Source of the DNA: Pontibacter actiniarum
Lineage (GTDB): Bacteria > Bacteroidota > Bacteroidia > Cytophagales > Hymenobacteraceae
DNA length: 64,000 nt
Assembly: GCF_003585765.1 (NCBI RefSeq)
Contig: NZ_CP021235.1
Span: forward strand, 3,782,001-3,846,000
Reading direction: 5' to 3'
The position numbers and the translations under genes are program-made. The notes below the pieces were generated by a model that searched no databases, was not told where the DNA came from, and worked only from the letters and a program-made list of their open reading frames with translations. Positions 43,845 to 52,450 of the stretch are shown piece after piece. Every line of letters begins with the position of its first letter. Within the stretch, counting starts at the first letter, position 1.

Positions 43845-43899
43845 AAAAGCAGTAACGGCCTGTGCCAAGGTAGCACAGGCCGTTACTGCTTTTATACTT
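43845..43899 (+). terminator. Very strong terminator after the lipoprotein
   Basis: A perfect 21-bp stem (43845-43865 with 43873-43893), loop CAAGGTA, with AAAA/TTTT ends. The T-side runs into TATACTTTT, a copy of the iterated heptamer. Confidence 0.93.
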
Positions 43900-43935
43900 T
43901 TAGCCACCTTCGCGCATATTTTCGTAAATTTGGGT

Positions 43936-44268
43936 ATGATATTGTACAACATAACAGTAAGTATAGATAATACTGTGGCCGAAGAGTGGCTGCAGTGGAT
44001 GAAGAAGGTACACATACCAGAGGTAATGGGTACAGGTTATTTCCTGGCGAACCAGATTTGCCGTGTAATGGAGGATGAGGACACAGGAGGCACCACGTAT
44101 GCCGTGCAGTACACCTGCCGCAACGTGGAGGACCTGCTGGAGTACCAGCGTGACCACATGCCGGCCTTACAGCAGAAACTCAACGACCGCTACGCCGGCC
44201 GGTACGCATCGTTCAGAACGATGCTGGAAGTGGTAGGGGTGAATGTGGAGCGTAAAGACCAGGAGTAG
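43936..44268 (+). CDS. DUF4286 family protein
   Basis: About 110 residues from the ATG at 43936 (MILYNITVSIDNTVAEEWLQWMKKVHIPEVM), the usual start of DUF4286 proteins; a TTG two codons upstream is less likely. The fold is a ferredoxin-like dimeric alpha/beta barrel in related families. The function is unknown. It stands alone between two strong hairpin terminators. Confidence 0.88.
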   Translation: MILYNITVSIDNTVAEEWLQWMKKVHIPEVMGTGYFLANQICRVMEDEDTGGTTYAVQYTCRNVEDLLEYQRDHMPALQQKLNDRYAGRYASFRTMLEVVGVNVERKDQE

Positions 44269-44283
44269 GTTTTAAAATTACAG

Positions 44284-44330
44284 AAGCCGCCTCCGGAGCA
44301 AACCTTTACTGCTCCGGAGGCGGCTTTTAT
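44284..44330. terminator. Bidirectional terminator between DUF4286 and GNAT genes
   Basis: A perfect 17-bp stem (44284-44300 with 44310-44326), loop AACCTTTAC, followed by TTTATTTG on the plus strand. Confidence 0.9.
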
Positions 44331-44339
44331 TTGCCAGGG

Positions 44340-44810
44340 CTAACCTGCGTACTGCTGTATCTGCTCCTCCGTCATGGTGCAGGTGTACCACTCGCTGCTA
44401 ATGTCTGCTCCTATTTTCTTATAGAAGGCTATGGCAGGCTCGTTCCAGTCCAGCACCTGCCATCTGAAGCGCTTGGCTCCGGTATCTTTCGCCTCCTGCG
44501 CAACGGCGTTAAATAGCTTTCTACCGATGCCGGTGCGGCGCATAAACTCTGTTACCACCAGGTCTTCTAAGTATAAGGTGCGGCCTTTCCACGTGGAATA
44601 GGCGGTATAGTACAAAGCGATGCCTACAATACCGTTCTCGCCTTCGGCCACAAAGAACTTGTAAATCGGGTTTTCGCCAAAGCCGTCGCGCTCCAGTTCC
44701 AGTACGGTGGTGGTCACTTCCTGCGGTGCCTTTTCGAACTCGGCTAGCTCTTTTATCAGCGCATGCACCTGCGGCAGGTCGTCTATGGTTCCTCTTCTTA
44801 CTTCTACCAT
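44340..44810 (-). CDS. GNAT-family N-acetyltransferase
   Basis: A 156-residue GNAT enzyme. The acetyl-CoA-binding motif A is LEDLVVTEFMRRTGIGRKLFNAV (R/Q-x-x-G-x-G/A form RRTGIG). The C-terminal WQVLDWNEPAIAFYKKIGA resembles diamine (spermidine/spermine) acetyltransferase relatives. It transfers an acetyl group from acetyl-CoA to an amine; polyamines or thialysine are possible substrates. It is 37 nt downstream of the thioesterase gene on the same strand. Confidence 0.88.
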   Translation of the reverse strand: MVEVRRGTIDDLPQVHALIKELAEFEKAPQEVTTTVLELERDGFGENPIYKFFVAEGENGIVGIALYYTAYSTWKGRTLYLEDLVVTEFMRRTGIGRKLFNAVAQEAKDTGAKRFRWQVLDWNEPAIAFYKKIGADISSEWYTCTMTEEQIQQYAG

Positions 44811-44846
44811 TGTTTGTGATTTATCTGTTAGCTTCTCCTATACTTT

Positions 44847-45611
44847 TTATACTTGTTGATTCTCCAGCGTTCTCCACTCTGTGATGGCCTGCACCAGTTC
44901 TTTGCCGCTCTCCTGGCTGGTAAGCCTGTGCAAGTATAAATTCTCGTTTTCATTACCTGGGGCAACAGCTGAGCTTACCGTATCACCCAGTATACTTTCT
45001 GCTTTAAAGATGATGTCCAGCTTCTGCAGTTGCTTTTGCTCCAGCAGCTCCAGCGGCAGGGTATCCAGGGCCCATTGCAGGTAGCGGGTGTTGGTGACAT
45101 GGCGGTTTAGGTCTATGTCGTGCCAGCGCACGGGCATTTGCTGCTCCTGTTGCGGCTCCTGCAGCTGCGGCAGCTTGCCTTTGGCAAAAGGCAGCGGCTC
45201 CCGCCCCGGCACGACCTCCATCGCCGAAATAAAATCCGGCACCGACACCAGTTGGCGCTTCACCACATCCATCACCAGCCAAACGCTTGTTGCCTGCCCC
45301 AGTAGCTCCCGATCCGAAGTATAAATTCTGAAATCGCGGTACATGAACACGCGCTCCCGACCCGAGGCCCAGGTTTCTACTGTTATTGCCTCGTTGTGCG
45401 TGGGGTAACGGAACATTTCTATCCGCATGCGCTGCAGCACCCAGGTTAGCCCCCGCTCCAGCAAATCATACATGGACATGCCTAATTCCTGGGTGTTGCT
45501 CCAGGCTGCCTCCTGCATATAACTCACCAGCGCCGGCATGGTAGCCTGCCCCCGGTAATCTATCTCGTTAGAGCGTACAGTAAACTCACTTGCTCCTCCC
45601 GTTGATTTCAT
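44847..45611 (-). CDS. Acyl-ACP thioesterase-family protein
   Basis: A 254-residue protein with two hot-dog domains. The first has IDYRGQATMPALVSYMQEAAWSNTQ and the second WHDIDLNRHVTNTRYLQWALD; the DxNxHxxNxxY arrangement is the catalytic region of plant-type FatA/FatB and bacterial acyl-ACP thioesterases. It would release free fatty acids from acyl-ACP in the cytoplasm. The neighbours (GNAT enzyme downstream) give no pathway clue. Confidence 0.88.
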   Translation of the reverse strand: MKSTGGASEFTVRSNEIDYRGQATMPALVSYMQEAAWSNTQELGMSMYDLLERGLTWVLQRMRIEMFRYPTHNEAITVETWASGRERVFMYRDFRIYTSDRELLGQATSVWLVMDVVKRQLVSVPDFISAMEVVPGREPLPFAKGKLPQLQEPQQEQQMPVRWHDIDLNRHVTNTRYLQWALDTLPLELLEQKQLQKLDIIFKAESILGDTVSSAVAPGNENENLYLHRLTSQESGKELVQAITEWRTLENQQV

Positions 45612-45665
45612 AGCGTTTATACTTGTCTGGCTGCTAAGTTACGTAAGAATCTACTTTGGCACTTT

Positions 45666-45698
45666 ATAAAAACAAAGCACACCGTACTGGGTGTGCTT
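45666..45698 (-). terminator. Terminator of the first DUF5362 gene
   Basis: AAGCACACC (45675-45683) pairs with GGTGTGCTT (45690-45698). On the minus strand it is followed by TGTTTTTATAAAG. It lies 27 nt after the gene's stop. Confidence 0.82.
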
Positions 45699-45724
45699 CC
45701 TGAACTCATATGAATTTGATTTCT

Positions 45725-46144
45725 TTAAAAACTGCTTTCCACAAACAGCTGCCATAGTATAAAAGATACTGTGATTACTACGGCAAGTATACCTGCTACT
45801 TTGAAAAGCAACTTCAGACTGCTTAAAGCACTTGTTAGTAACAATTGGCTGTTTTGGTGGAACGCTTTATCTATTCTGGTAGAGAAGAGAAGCAGGCATA
45901 CTGCTATGCAGAAGTACACTGCATCAAGGGCAAAGCGGCCGGCTGCCCAGGCAGCACCTCTAGCATCATCAGGGCTCCACACACCCTGCTTAAGCGTGAA
46001 GAAAAGCCTGCCACACACCACCAAGAATCCCACCACGGCCAGAACTTTACTCCATGTTGATACTGATTTTAGCAAAGAGCGCGAAGCCGCATTCAGTACG
46101 AGTTCCTGCTCTACCTCATCTTTTTGTGTTTTGTCTGTTTTCAT
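45725..46144 (-). CDS. DUF5362-type membrane protein (paralogue 1)
   Basis: A 139-residue membrane protein with three to four helices (WSKVLAVVGFLVVCGRLFF, LDAVYFCIAVCLLLFS, KVAGILAVVITVSFILW). It shares layout and residues with the neighbouring gene at 46298: W-S/G-K-V-L-A-hydrophobic near residue 31, then a second-half pattern K-L-L-F-K. This matches DUF5362, of unknown function. The two genes are a tandem pair separated by 153 nt. Confidence 0.7.
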   Translation of the reverse strand: MKTDKTQKDEVEQELVLNAASRSLLKSVSTWSKVLAVVGFLVVCGRLFFTLKQGVWSPDDARGAAWAAGRFALDAVYFCIAVCLLLFSTRIDKAFHQNSQLLLTSALSSLKLLFKVAGILAVVITVSFILWQLFVESSF

Positions 46145-46297
46145 ATGTTTACTTTAGGTAGTTGTGCTTTCTCCTATCAACTAGCGTAGGTGTGTAGCTC
46201 TTACTCTAAGCACACAGCATCACCAAATCTTTGCTAAGCAAATACTTGCATCAGAAGCAGGAACTGCTTTTAGTTGATTTAAAGCTCTCCTTTGTTG

Positions 46298-46756
46298 TTA
46301 CACCTGCAGCTCTGACACACCCGTCACGAGCATTACCAAAGACGCTCCGAACAGCAACAGGAACAGCCCCATCATAATGGCCAGGAACTTGAACAGGATC
46401 TTCAGCTTTGTAATGGCCCGCTGCACTTGCTGCCTGTTACGCTCCTGCACCCCTTGCTGCATGCGCGAAGAGAAGCTGAAGAGGTACAGTGACGGGAAGA
46501 AATACACCAGCGCCACAAAAGCGTACACAACAACCGTAAATCCCGACAAGCCAACATTGGCAGCACTTTCTTCCAGGGCGGGTGCTTTGGCAAACCCCTG
46601 CATGAACATCCCGAACAAAAGCGTAAAAGCCGATAGTACAAAGCCCAGTATCGCCAGCACTTTGCCCCATTTGGCGACTTCGTGCAGGTTGTTCAGCATC
46701 CTTACATCCAGGTAAAGCTCGTCTGGCCCTGTTTCGCTATGTCTCTCTGGTTTCAT
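46298..46756 (-). CDS. DUF5362-type membrane protein (paralogue 2)
   Basis: A 152-residue protein: a cytosolic N-terminus (MKPERHSETGPDELYLD), then WGKVLAILGFVLSAFTLLFGMFMQGF, a second helix hairpin (VVYAFVALVYFFPSLYLFSFSS), a basic segment with QQVQRAITKLKILFKF and a final helix. It is the better DUF5362 match of the pair. The lengths and hydropathy profiles agree with paralogue 1, pointing to tandem duplication with strong divergence. The function is unknown. Confidence 0.75.
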   Translation of the reverse strand: MKPERHSETGPDELYLDVRMLNNLHEVAKWGKVLAILGFVLSAFTLLFGMFMQGFAKAPALEESAANVGLSGFTVVVYAFVALVYFFPSLYLFSFSSRMQQGVQERNRQQVQRAITKLKILFKFLAIMMGLFLLLFGASLVMLVTGVSELQV

Positions 46757-46890
46757 GCAATGGGTTTATACTTCGTGATTTGTTGTGCAGCCTAAATATA
46801 CAACAAGTACTATAGTAGAAGTGCACGATCGGGAATCATTTTGCCGATAAACCGACAGTCAAGTGAACGCACCTGCCCACCGGACTGCAG

Positions 46891-46927
46891 CAAAAAAGCC
46901 GCGCCACCTGAAACAGGCAACGCGGCT
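46891..46927 (-). terminator. Terminator of the prolyl oligopeptidase gene
   Basis: AGCCGCG (46897-46903) pairs with CGCGGCT (46921-46927), with an inner CCTG/CAGG pairing. On the minus strand it is followed by GCTTTTTTGC. Confidence 0.85.
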
Positions 46928-46955
46928 AAAGTATAAAGGCAGATTTATACTTGTG

Positions 46956-49154
46956 TTATTGGTTCTGCGCGTACGGGTTCACGCCCATGTTCTTGTAGAT
47001 GAACGCATAAGTATCAGCATACTCCTGAATAACCAGCGAGGTTGGCTTACCGGCACCGTGACCTGCACGTACATCCACACGAATCAGGTATGGATTGCCC
47101 GGCGCACCTTTGTCCTGCAGCTCAGAAATAAACTTGAACGAGTGAGCCGGCACCACACGGTCGTCGTGGTCAGCTGTTTTTACCAGTGTAGCCGGATATT
47201 TCACGCCTTCTTTGATGTTGTGCAGCGGCGAGAAAGTATACAGGTTCTTGAACTGTGCCTCGTTGTCTGATGAGCCATACTCCGGCACCCAAGCCCAACC
47301 GATGGTGAACTTGTGGAAGCGCAGCATGTCCATTACACCTACAGCAGGCAGGGCAACTTTAGCCAATTCAGGGCGCTGCGTCATGAAGGCACCTATCAGC
47401 AAACCACCGTTAGAACCACCAGCTACGGCTAGTTTCTCTGAAGAAGTATACTTCTGGTCGATGAGGTACTCGGCTGCGGCAATAAAATCGTCGAACACGT
47501 TTTGCTTGTTTGGCGTCATGCCGGCTTTGTGCCAATCTTCGCCATACTCGCCACCACCGCGCAGGTTTGGCATCGCATACACGCCACCGTTCTCCAGCCA
47601 CAGCATGTTAGCAATGCTAAAGCTAGGCGTCATAGAGATGTTAAAGCCACCGTAAGCGTACAGGTAAGTCGGGTTCTGGCCATCCAGCTTCAGGCCTTTT
47701 TTGTGCACAATGAACATCGGCACTTTGGTACCGTCCTTAGAAGTATAGAACACCTGCTTCGTTTCAAAAGCAACGGTATTTACGTTTACCTCAGTTTTGC
47801 GGAACTGCGTTACTTTGTTGTTCACCACATCATAACGGTAGATGGTTGGCGGGTAAGTGAAGGACGTGAAAGTGAAGAATACTTCTTTGTCATCCTTGTC
47901 GCCATTAAAGCCACTTACAGTACCTAGCGTTGGCAGCTCCACTGTGGTCAGTTGCTTGCCGTTCATGTCATACACTACTACCTGGCTGGCTGCGTCTTTC
48001 ATGTAAGTAGCTATCAGTTTGCCGCCTACAGTAGACACACCTTCCAGCACATTCTGTGATTCTGGGATAACAGTTTTCCAGTTCTGCTCTTGTGGCTTCT
48101 TCGGATCGATGAGCACCAGGCGGTAGCGTGGCGCGTTCTTGTTCGTCATCACCAGCAGTTTATCACCCACGTTATCCACCACACTATACTGGCTCTCGAA
48201 GTTCTCTACAATCGGCTTAATGGCTGATTTAGGGTCTTTGAGGTCTTTGTAAGATAAAGCGTTGGCTCCGCTTGCTCCTTCTGATACATTTAGAATCAGG
48301 AAGCGCTCGTCCTCAGTCGTCTGACCGTAAAAGTTGCGTAGTGCGTTTTTCTTGTCTTCATACACCAGTTGGTCCTGGCTCTGTGGCGTTCCTATTTTGT
48401 GGTAGTATACTTTGTGGTACTCGTTCTTGTTAGCCAGTTTATTACCCTCCGTTGGGGCATCGTAGCGGCTGTAGAAGAAGCCATTTCCGCTCCAGCTCGG
48501 GCTAGAGAACTTCACCCAGTCCAGCTGGTCGTCTAGCTTCTTGCCAGTTGCTGTTTCCATTATGTGGTAGGTGTTCCAGTCAGAGCCACCGCTGGAGGTG
48601 CCGTAGGCCAGGTACTTTCCGTCCTTAGAGAAAGAAAGCGCGGTAAGAGCCACTGTGCCGTCTTCGCTCAACTTGTTCGGGTCGAAGAACACCTTTGGCT
48701 CTGCCTCCAGGCTCTCCTGCACGTACAGCACGCTCTGGTTCTGCAGACCATCGTTTTTAAAGAAGTAGTACTTGCCACCCTCTTTAAACGGAGCGCCATA
48801 CTTCGGGTAGTTCCAAATTTCCGTCAGGCGTTTCTTGATGTTGTCTCTGAAGTCGATATCGCTGAGGTACTCCTTTGTTACTTCGTTTTGCTCCTCAATC
48901 CACTCATCCAGTTGCGTGTCATGCGTTTCCTGCCAGCGGTACGGATCGGCTACTTTGGTGCCGAAGTAATCGTCCACCTGGTCTACTTTCTTGGTGTCCG
49001 GGTAATCTAATTCTGTATCGGTTGTGTTCTGTGCAGTCGCACTTGTGGTGTTTTCTGTCGTCATGCCTGTGGCAGTTGTATCAGTTTGAGATGATTTGCA
49101 AGCCGACACAGCCGTGAGGCTGCCGGCCAGCAGAAATACAGTTGTCCTTTTCAT
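46956..49154 (-). CDS. Prolyl oligopeptidase family serine peptidase (S9A), lipoprotein-like
   Basis: A 732-residue S9A peptidase. The signal ends in a lipobox-like VSAC, so the protein is probably a lipoprotein or periplasmic. A Thr-rich linker precedes the propeller, beginning YPDTKKVDQVDDYFGTKVADPYRW (start of the family match). The alpha/beta hydrolase domain holds the catalytic Ser in AVAGGSNGGLLIGA, the Asp in TADHDDRVVP and the His in DVRAGHGAG. It cleaves peptides after proline. It resembles the Flavobacterium prolyl endopeptidase. It has its own terminator and appears monocistronic. Confidence 0.95.
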   Translation of the reverse strand: MKRTTVFLLAGSLTAVSACKSSQTDTTATGMTTENTTSATAQNTTDTELDYPDTKKVDQVDDYFGTKVADPYRWQETHDTQLDEWIEEQNEVTKEYLSDIDFRDNIKKRLTEIWNYPKYGAPFKEGGKYYFFKNDGLQNQSVLYVQESLEAEPKVFFDPNKLSEDGTVALTALSFSKDGKYLAYGTSSGGSDWNTYHIMETATGKKLDDQLDWVKFSSPSWSGNGFFYSRYDAPTEGNKLANKNEYHKVYYHKIGTPQSQDQLVYEDKKNALRNFYGQTTEDERFLILNVSEGASGANALSYKDLKDPKSAIKPIVENFESQYSVVDNVGDKLLVMTNKNAPRYRLVLIDPKKPQEQNWKTVIPESQNVLEGVSTVGGKLIATYMKDAASQVVVYDMNGKQLTTVELPTLGTVSGFNGDKDDKEVFFTFTSFTYPPTIYRYDVVNNKVTQFRKTEVNVNTVAFETKQVFYTSKDGTKVPMFIVHKKGLKLDGQNPTYLYAYGGFNISMTPSFSIANMLWLENGGVYAMPNLRGGGEYGEDWHKAGMTPNKQNVFDDFIAAAEYLIDQKYTSSEKLAVAGGSNGGLLIGAFMTQRPELAKVALPAVGVMDMLRFHKFTIGWAWVPEYGSSDNEAQFKNLYTFSPLHNIKEGVKYPATLVKTADHDDRVVPAHSFKFISELQDKGAPGNPYLIRVDVRAGHGAGKPTSLVIQEYADTYAFIYKNMGVNPYAQNQ

Positions 49155-49417
49155 AATGGCTTAGCCTATACGTTTGTTTAAGGTTATGTTACAAGGTGAT
49201 GGATACAAGTTAAACAAATTACAACACATAACCGCCCCTGTACTACTGTATCGGCGTTCTTTGTACTTATACTTCAATCAGTTCCGGCTCGAAAATTTCT
49301 TGCTGCCATAGCTGTACAAGCTGTTCTTTTCCTGTTTACTTTTGCGCGCTTTTACCGCAGGCGTAGCCAAAACACTCGTTGTAAAGTATAAAGCATATAC
49401 TAAGCCTGACATTGTTT

Positions 49418-50074
49418 ATGTTTGACGAACTGGAAGACGAGAAGTTACTGCAAAAGTTTGAGCAGATAGCCGACAGGCTATCGGAGAAGGGGTACGCCAT
49501 CGTGGATAACTTTCTGGAGGCAGAGGAGGTTCACAACCTGCTGGATGTACTCTCGCACCACCAGGAGCAAGGCACGTTCAAGAAAGCCGGTATCGGCTCC
49601 GCTGACCAGTTTACGGTAGACAAAGAGGTGCGTGGTGATTTTATCCGCTGGATTGAGCCATCGGAAGCGCTACCTCCTACACAAGTTTTCCTGGACCGCA
49701 TGGACGAAGTAATGCGCTACATTAACCGCACCTGCTTCCTCGGCCTGAAGGACTATGAATTTCACTTCACGGTTTATCCTCCGGGTACGGTATACAAGCG
49801 CCACATAGATCAGTTCAAGGAAAACGACCACCGCCGCCTGTCCTTTATCTGCTACCTAAATGAGGACTGGAAGCCAGAGCACGGTGGTAACCTGCGTTTA
49901 TACTTGCCTCAAGCCAATGGCACCGAAGAAGAAATAGACATCCTGCCCATCGCTGGTCGCCTTGCCTGCTTCCGTGCAGATCTCATTCCGCACGAGGTAC
50001 TGGTAGCCACCCGCCACCGCTACAGCCTCACCGGCTGGATGCTGGACCAACTGAATGAGCTGACGTTTTTGTAG
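49418..50074 (+). CDS. 2OG-Fe(II) oxygenase (prolyl 4-hydroxylase-like)
   Basis: About 218 residues from the ATG at 49418. The double-stranded beta-helix iron site is complete: His129 and Asp131 in KRHIDQF, distal His192 in IPHEVL, and the 2-oxoglutarate-binding Arg201 in RYSLTGW. It resembles SM-20/EGLN-type and PKHD bacterial prolyl hydroxylases that modify proteins such as EF-Tu. The real substrate is unknown. Repeat copy C begins 3 nt after its stop. Confidence 0.88.
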   Translation: MFDELEDEKLLQKFEQIADRLSEKGYAIVDNFLEAEEVHNLLDVLSHHQEQGTFKKAGIGSADQFTVDKEVRGDFIRWIEPSEALPPTQVFLDRMDEVMRYINRTCFLGLKDYEFHFTVYPPGTVYKRHIDQFKENDHRRLSFICYLNEDWKPEHGGNLRLYLPQANGTEEEIDILPIAGRLACFRADLIPHEVLVATRHRYSLTGWMLDQLNELTFL

Positions 50075-50077
50075 AAT

Positions 50078-50115
50078 AGACACAAGTATCAAGACGCTAG
50101 ACACAAGACTTTTTT
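50078..50115 (+). repeat. Stop-codon-proximal repeat, copy C (after the 2OG oxygenase)
   Basis: AGACACAAGT (50078-50087), an 11-nt spacer, AGACACAAGA (50099-50108) and CTTTTTT. Orientation relative to the upstream gene is the same as copies A and B. Some similarity continues beyond it (CTGATGTGT here, CTTGATGCGTGT after copy A). Confidence 0.8.
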
Positions 50116-50149
50116 CCTGATGTGTATAGGGAGGGTATTCTCCTAACAT

Positions 50150-50182
50150 ACCGCCAGTTTGAGCGAAGCGGTAACTGGTGGT
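50150..50182 (+). other. Hairpin downstream of repeat copy C
   Basis: ACCGCCAGTT (50150-50159) pairs with AACTGGTGGT (50173-50182) with one G-U pair. No T-run follows, so terminator activity is uncertain. It lies between two convergent genes. Confidence 0.45.
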
Positions 50183-50253
50183 TGGATATGGTAGCCACAC
50201 GTTGCGCTGGCGCTAAACTTGCGGCATGGGCGGGCTATCCTGTGCCTAGCAGC

Positions 50254-50979
50254 CTACTTTAGCATTGCCACCAAGTTTGGCAAGAAGTTACCTAAACTAT
50301 GCGCCAGCGCAGGCAGCAGCAGGCTTCCGGTTTGCTCTACAATATACGCCAGCCCCAGCGCGAAAAGAAAGGTTTGCGCAAAGTATAAAGGCTCAAAGGA
50401 AACGGAGAAACCTGCTGTTAACGAAAGCGCATGCACAAAACCGAAGAGCAGCGACGTAACCAGGTTGGCAACAGAAATTCCCCTGAACAGTTTGCTGTGG
50501 CATACCGCTTTGTTGAGTAGCGCCAGCATAATACCCCGGTAAGCAAGCTCTTCATCTAGGGTAGGCATCGTTAACTGAAAGGCCAGCGTCTCCAGGTCTA
50601 GCTCCTCTGCCGATATTAGCACCCCTCCAAGTATAGTAGGTACCAGTATAAAAATAAAGACAAGTATAAGCGGCAGTTTCAATGAGCCTTTCTGTCGCAG
50701 CGTCAGTCCTACGTCCTTAGCAGTTAACCCTCTATACAGCACCAGGAAAAGCACAGAAGCAGCTATAGTAAATATTTTCCCGGACCAGTTCCAGTTGCCA
50801 TGTATAAACTGAAGCCCCTTGTAGTAACGGGGCAGGTCGAGCATCGCCTGGTTCAGGATAAAGAAGAAGATAAACACAAGCAGATACTGCCAGAAGTTGG
50901 CGCTTTTCTTTTTAGCGAACAGGAGGATCGGAAATACAAGAAGGAGGTAAAAGGTGTAGTTAAGAAAGGCAGTTTCCAT
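50254..50979 (-). CDS. CPBP-family intramembrane metalloprotease
   Basis: A 241-residue protein with about seven membrane helices. The Abi/CAAX-protease motifs are present: EExxxR at 143-148 (EELAYR) and FxxxH at 179-183 (FGFVH), with a later HSLGN. CPBP proteins are Rce1-like membrane proteases; in bacteria some protect against self-made bacteriocins, but most have no known substrate. A short AT-rich hairpin lies 6 nt before its ATG. Confidence 0.87.
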   Translation of the reverse strand: METAFLNYTFYLLLVFPILLFAKKKSANFWQYLLVFIFFFILNQAMLDLPRYYKGLQFIHGNWNWSGKIFTIAASVLFLVLYRGLTAKDVGLTLRQKGSLKLPLILVFIFILVPTILGGVLISAEELDLETLAFQLTMPTLDEELAYRGIMLALLNKAVCHSKLFRGISVANLVTSLLFGFVHALSLTAGFSVSFEPLYFAQTFLFALGLAYIVEQTGSLLLPALAHSLGNFLPNLVAMLK

Positions 50980-50984
50980 AGCTT

Positions 50985-51010
50985 ATTATATTGCGCACAA
51001 GCAATATAAT
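50985..51010 (-). promoter_or_regulatory. AT-rich hairpin abutting the CPBP start
   Basis: A perfect 10-bp stem (ATTATATTGC, 50985-50994, with GCAATATAAT, 51001-51010), loop GCACAA. It ends 5 nt upstream of the start codon on the minus strand. It could influence translation initiation, or be a weak end signal for the upstream gene. Confidence 0.5.
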
Positions 51011-51110
51011 AAATTCCAGATATTATTTAAAGCGTTTATTTATAGCAGACACTAATACGTAGTGCAACTCCCCAACACCATAAACACCTACTCCCAATCA
51101 CATTACATGA

Positions 51111-51144
51111 TTCTTGTGTCTTGCTACCTGCGTCTTGTGTCTTT
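51111..51144 (-). repeat. Stop-codon-proximal repeat, copy B (after the nucleotidyltransferase)
   Basis: On the gene strand, beginning about 6-8 nt after the TAA: AGACACAAGA, spacer CGCAGGTAGC (identical to copy A), AAGACACAAGA. No T-run follows in this copy. Confidence 0.8.
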
Positions 51145-51149
51145 AAAAG

Positions 51150-52151
51150 TTACTGCCCAAAATTAATCTCCGTACTATCCCCGATGTTCAGGCTGTGGCT
51201 GAAGCCCTTGAAGGAGGCATCGCTGCCAATGATCGAGTCGTTCATCACGGCAAACCGCAGCTCTGAGTAGGAACCGATGATGGAGTTGCTCAGGATGCAG
51301 TTGGTAACAGTGGTGTTGTCGCCGATGGCCACGTTAGGGCCAATGATGGAGTTGGTAATGGTGCAGTCCTGCCCAATGCTGACCGGTGGGATGATGATAC
51401 AGCCGGGGCACATCTGGCTATAGTCGCGGTCGCGGAACTTGGGGCGGGCCAGCAAGGTGGCGTTCGCCTCCAGCAAAGTCTCTTTGCGGCCGCAGTCAAA
51501 CCAATGGTCAACGCTCCAGGGCACCATTTTCTCCCCGTTCTTGATCATGTGCATCAGCGCGTCCGTCAGGTGGTACTCGCCCTGCGTGCGGATATCCTCC
51601 TGGATAATGTGCCCAAGAGAGGCGATGAGCCGCTGTGGGTGCACGATTTTGTAGAGCCCCACCAGTGCAAAGTTCGATTTCGGGATCTTGGGCTTCTCCA
51701 CCACTTTGGTCACAAACTCATCGTTGCCCATCTCGGTAACCCCGAACAGCGACGGCTTGGCGACCTTCTTCACGCCCAGCACAGAGTAGGGCGCTTCAAT
51801 AATAGGCTGCAGGTCTACATCCACAATGGCATCGCCGAGCATAATCAACAGGCTATCTTCCTGCTCATACGTGTGGCGGGCAACCCAAAGGGCGTGCCCC
51901 AGGCCCTCGCGCGGCTCCTGCACCACAAACACAGCATTTACTTGCGGGTACTTTTGCCGCACATAGCGCTCCACCTTCTCGCCCAGGTACCCAATGATAA
52001 ACACAAAGTCCTGAATACCGGCGGTAAGCAGCTTCTCAATAATATGGCCCAGTATAGTATTGTCGGCCAGCGGCACCAGCGATTTAGGCTGCGTGTGCGT
52101 GTGTGGCCGGAGCTTTGAACCAACGCCTGCTACAGGTATAATTGCTTTCAT
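51150..52151 (-). CDS. Sugar-phosphate nucleotidyltransferase with left-handed beta-helix
   Basis: A 333-residue protein. The N-terminal nucleotidyltransferase has IIPVAGVGSKLRPHTHTQPKSLVPLAD (a variant of the GxGxRLxPxTxxxPK signature), LIMLGDAIVDVDL and VEKPKIPKSNFALVGLY. From about 245 on, hexapeptide repeats (CIIIPPVSIGQDCTITNSII, IGDNTTVTNC) form a left-handed beta-helix. It probably makes an NDP-sugar such as dTDP- or UDP-glucose from a sugar-1-phosphate. Ser in VGSKLRP in place of the usual Thr/Gly is a minor deviation. The exact sugar is unknown. Confidence 0.85.
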   Translation of the reverse strand: MKAIIPVAGVGSKLRPHTHTQPKSLVPLADNTILGHIIEKLLTAGIQDFVFIIGYLGEKVERYVRQKYPQVNAVFVVQEPREGLGHALWVARHTYEQEDSLLIMLGDAIVDVDLQPIIEAPYSVLGVKKVAKPSLFGVTEMGNDEFVTKVVEKPKIPKSNFALVGLYKIVHPQRLIASLGHIIQEDIRTQGEYHLTDALMHMIKNGEKMVPWSVDHWFDCGRKETLLEANATLLARPKFRDRDYSQMCPGCIIIPPVSIGQDCTITNSIIGPNVAIGDNTTVTNCILSNSIIGSYSELRFAVMNDSIIGSDASFKGFSHSLNIGDSTEINFGQ

Positions 52152-52450
52152 ACACTATACATTTCCTGCAATATATCAATTTTTAACTATAACTTAAAGA
52201 GCGGCAACCGGTTGTCTTTCCACATTCTGTCATATTTTTCTGACGTTGCCCCTGCACACCGCCCACCGCAGGCCATGCCCGGCCGGCCTCTTGCCCTGGA
52301 GCACCTGTTGCAGCAGCAGCCCCGTTAAGCCCCCAAGCATCAAGTTTTTACTATTTTCCTGCGGAGCTTAACACAGCTTTCCTATCTTCGTACAGATATC
52401 GCCTGATAAGGCCAATTACAACGTATACTAAACCATACCAACACCCACTT
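52152..52450. other. Intergenic region upstream of lemA
   Basis: About 300 nt between divergent genes with no frame of interest. TATCTTCG at 52383-52390 is one base from the -7 element TAnnTTTG and could serve lemA, giving a leader of about 55 nt. A TATACT core lies near 52425. I see nothing else. Confidence 0.4.
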
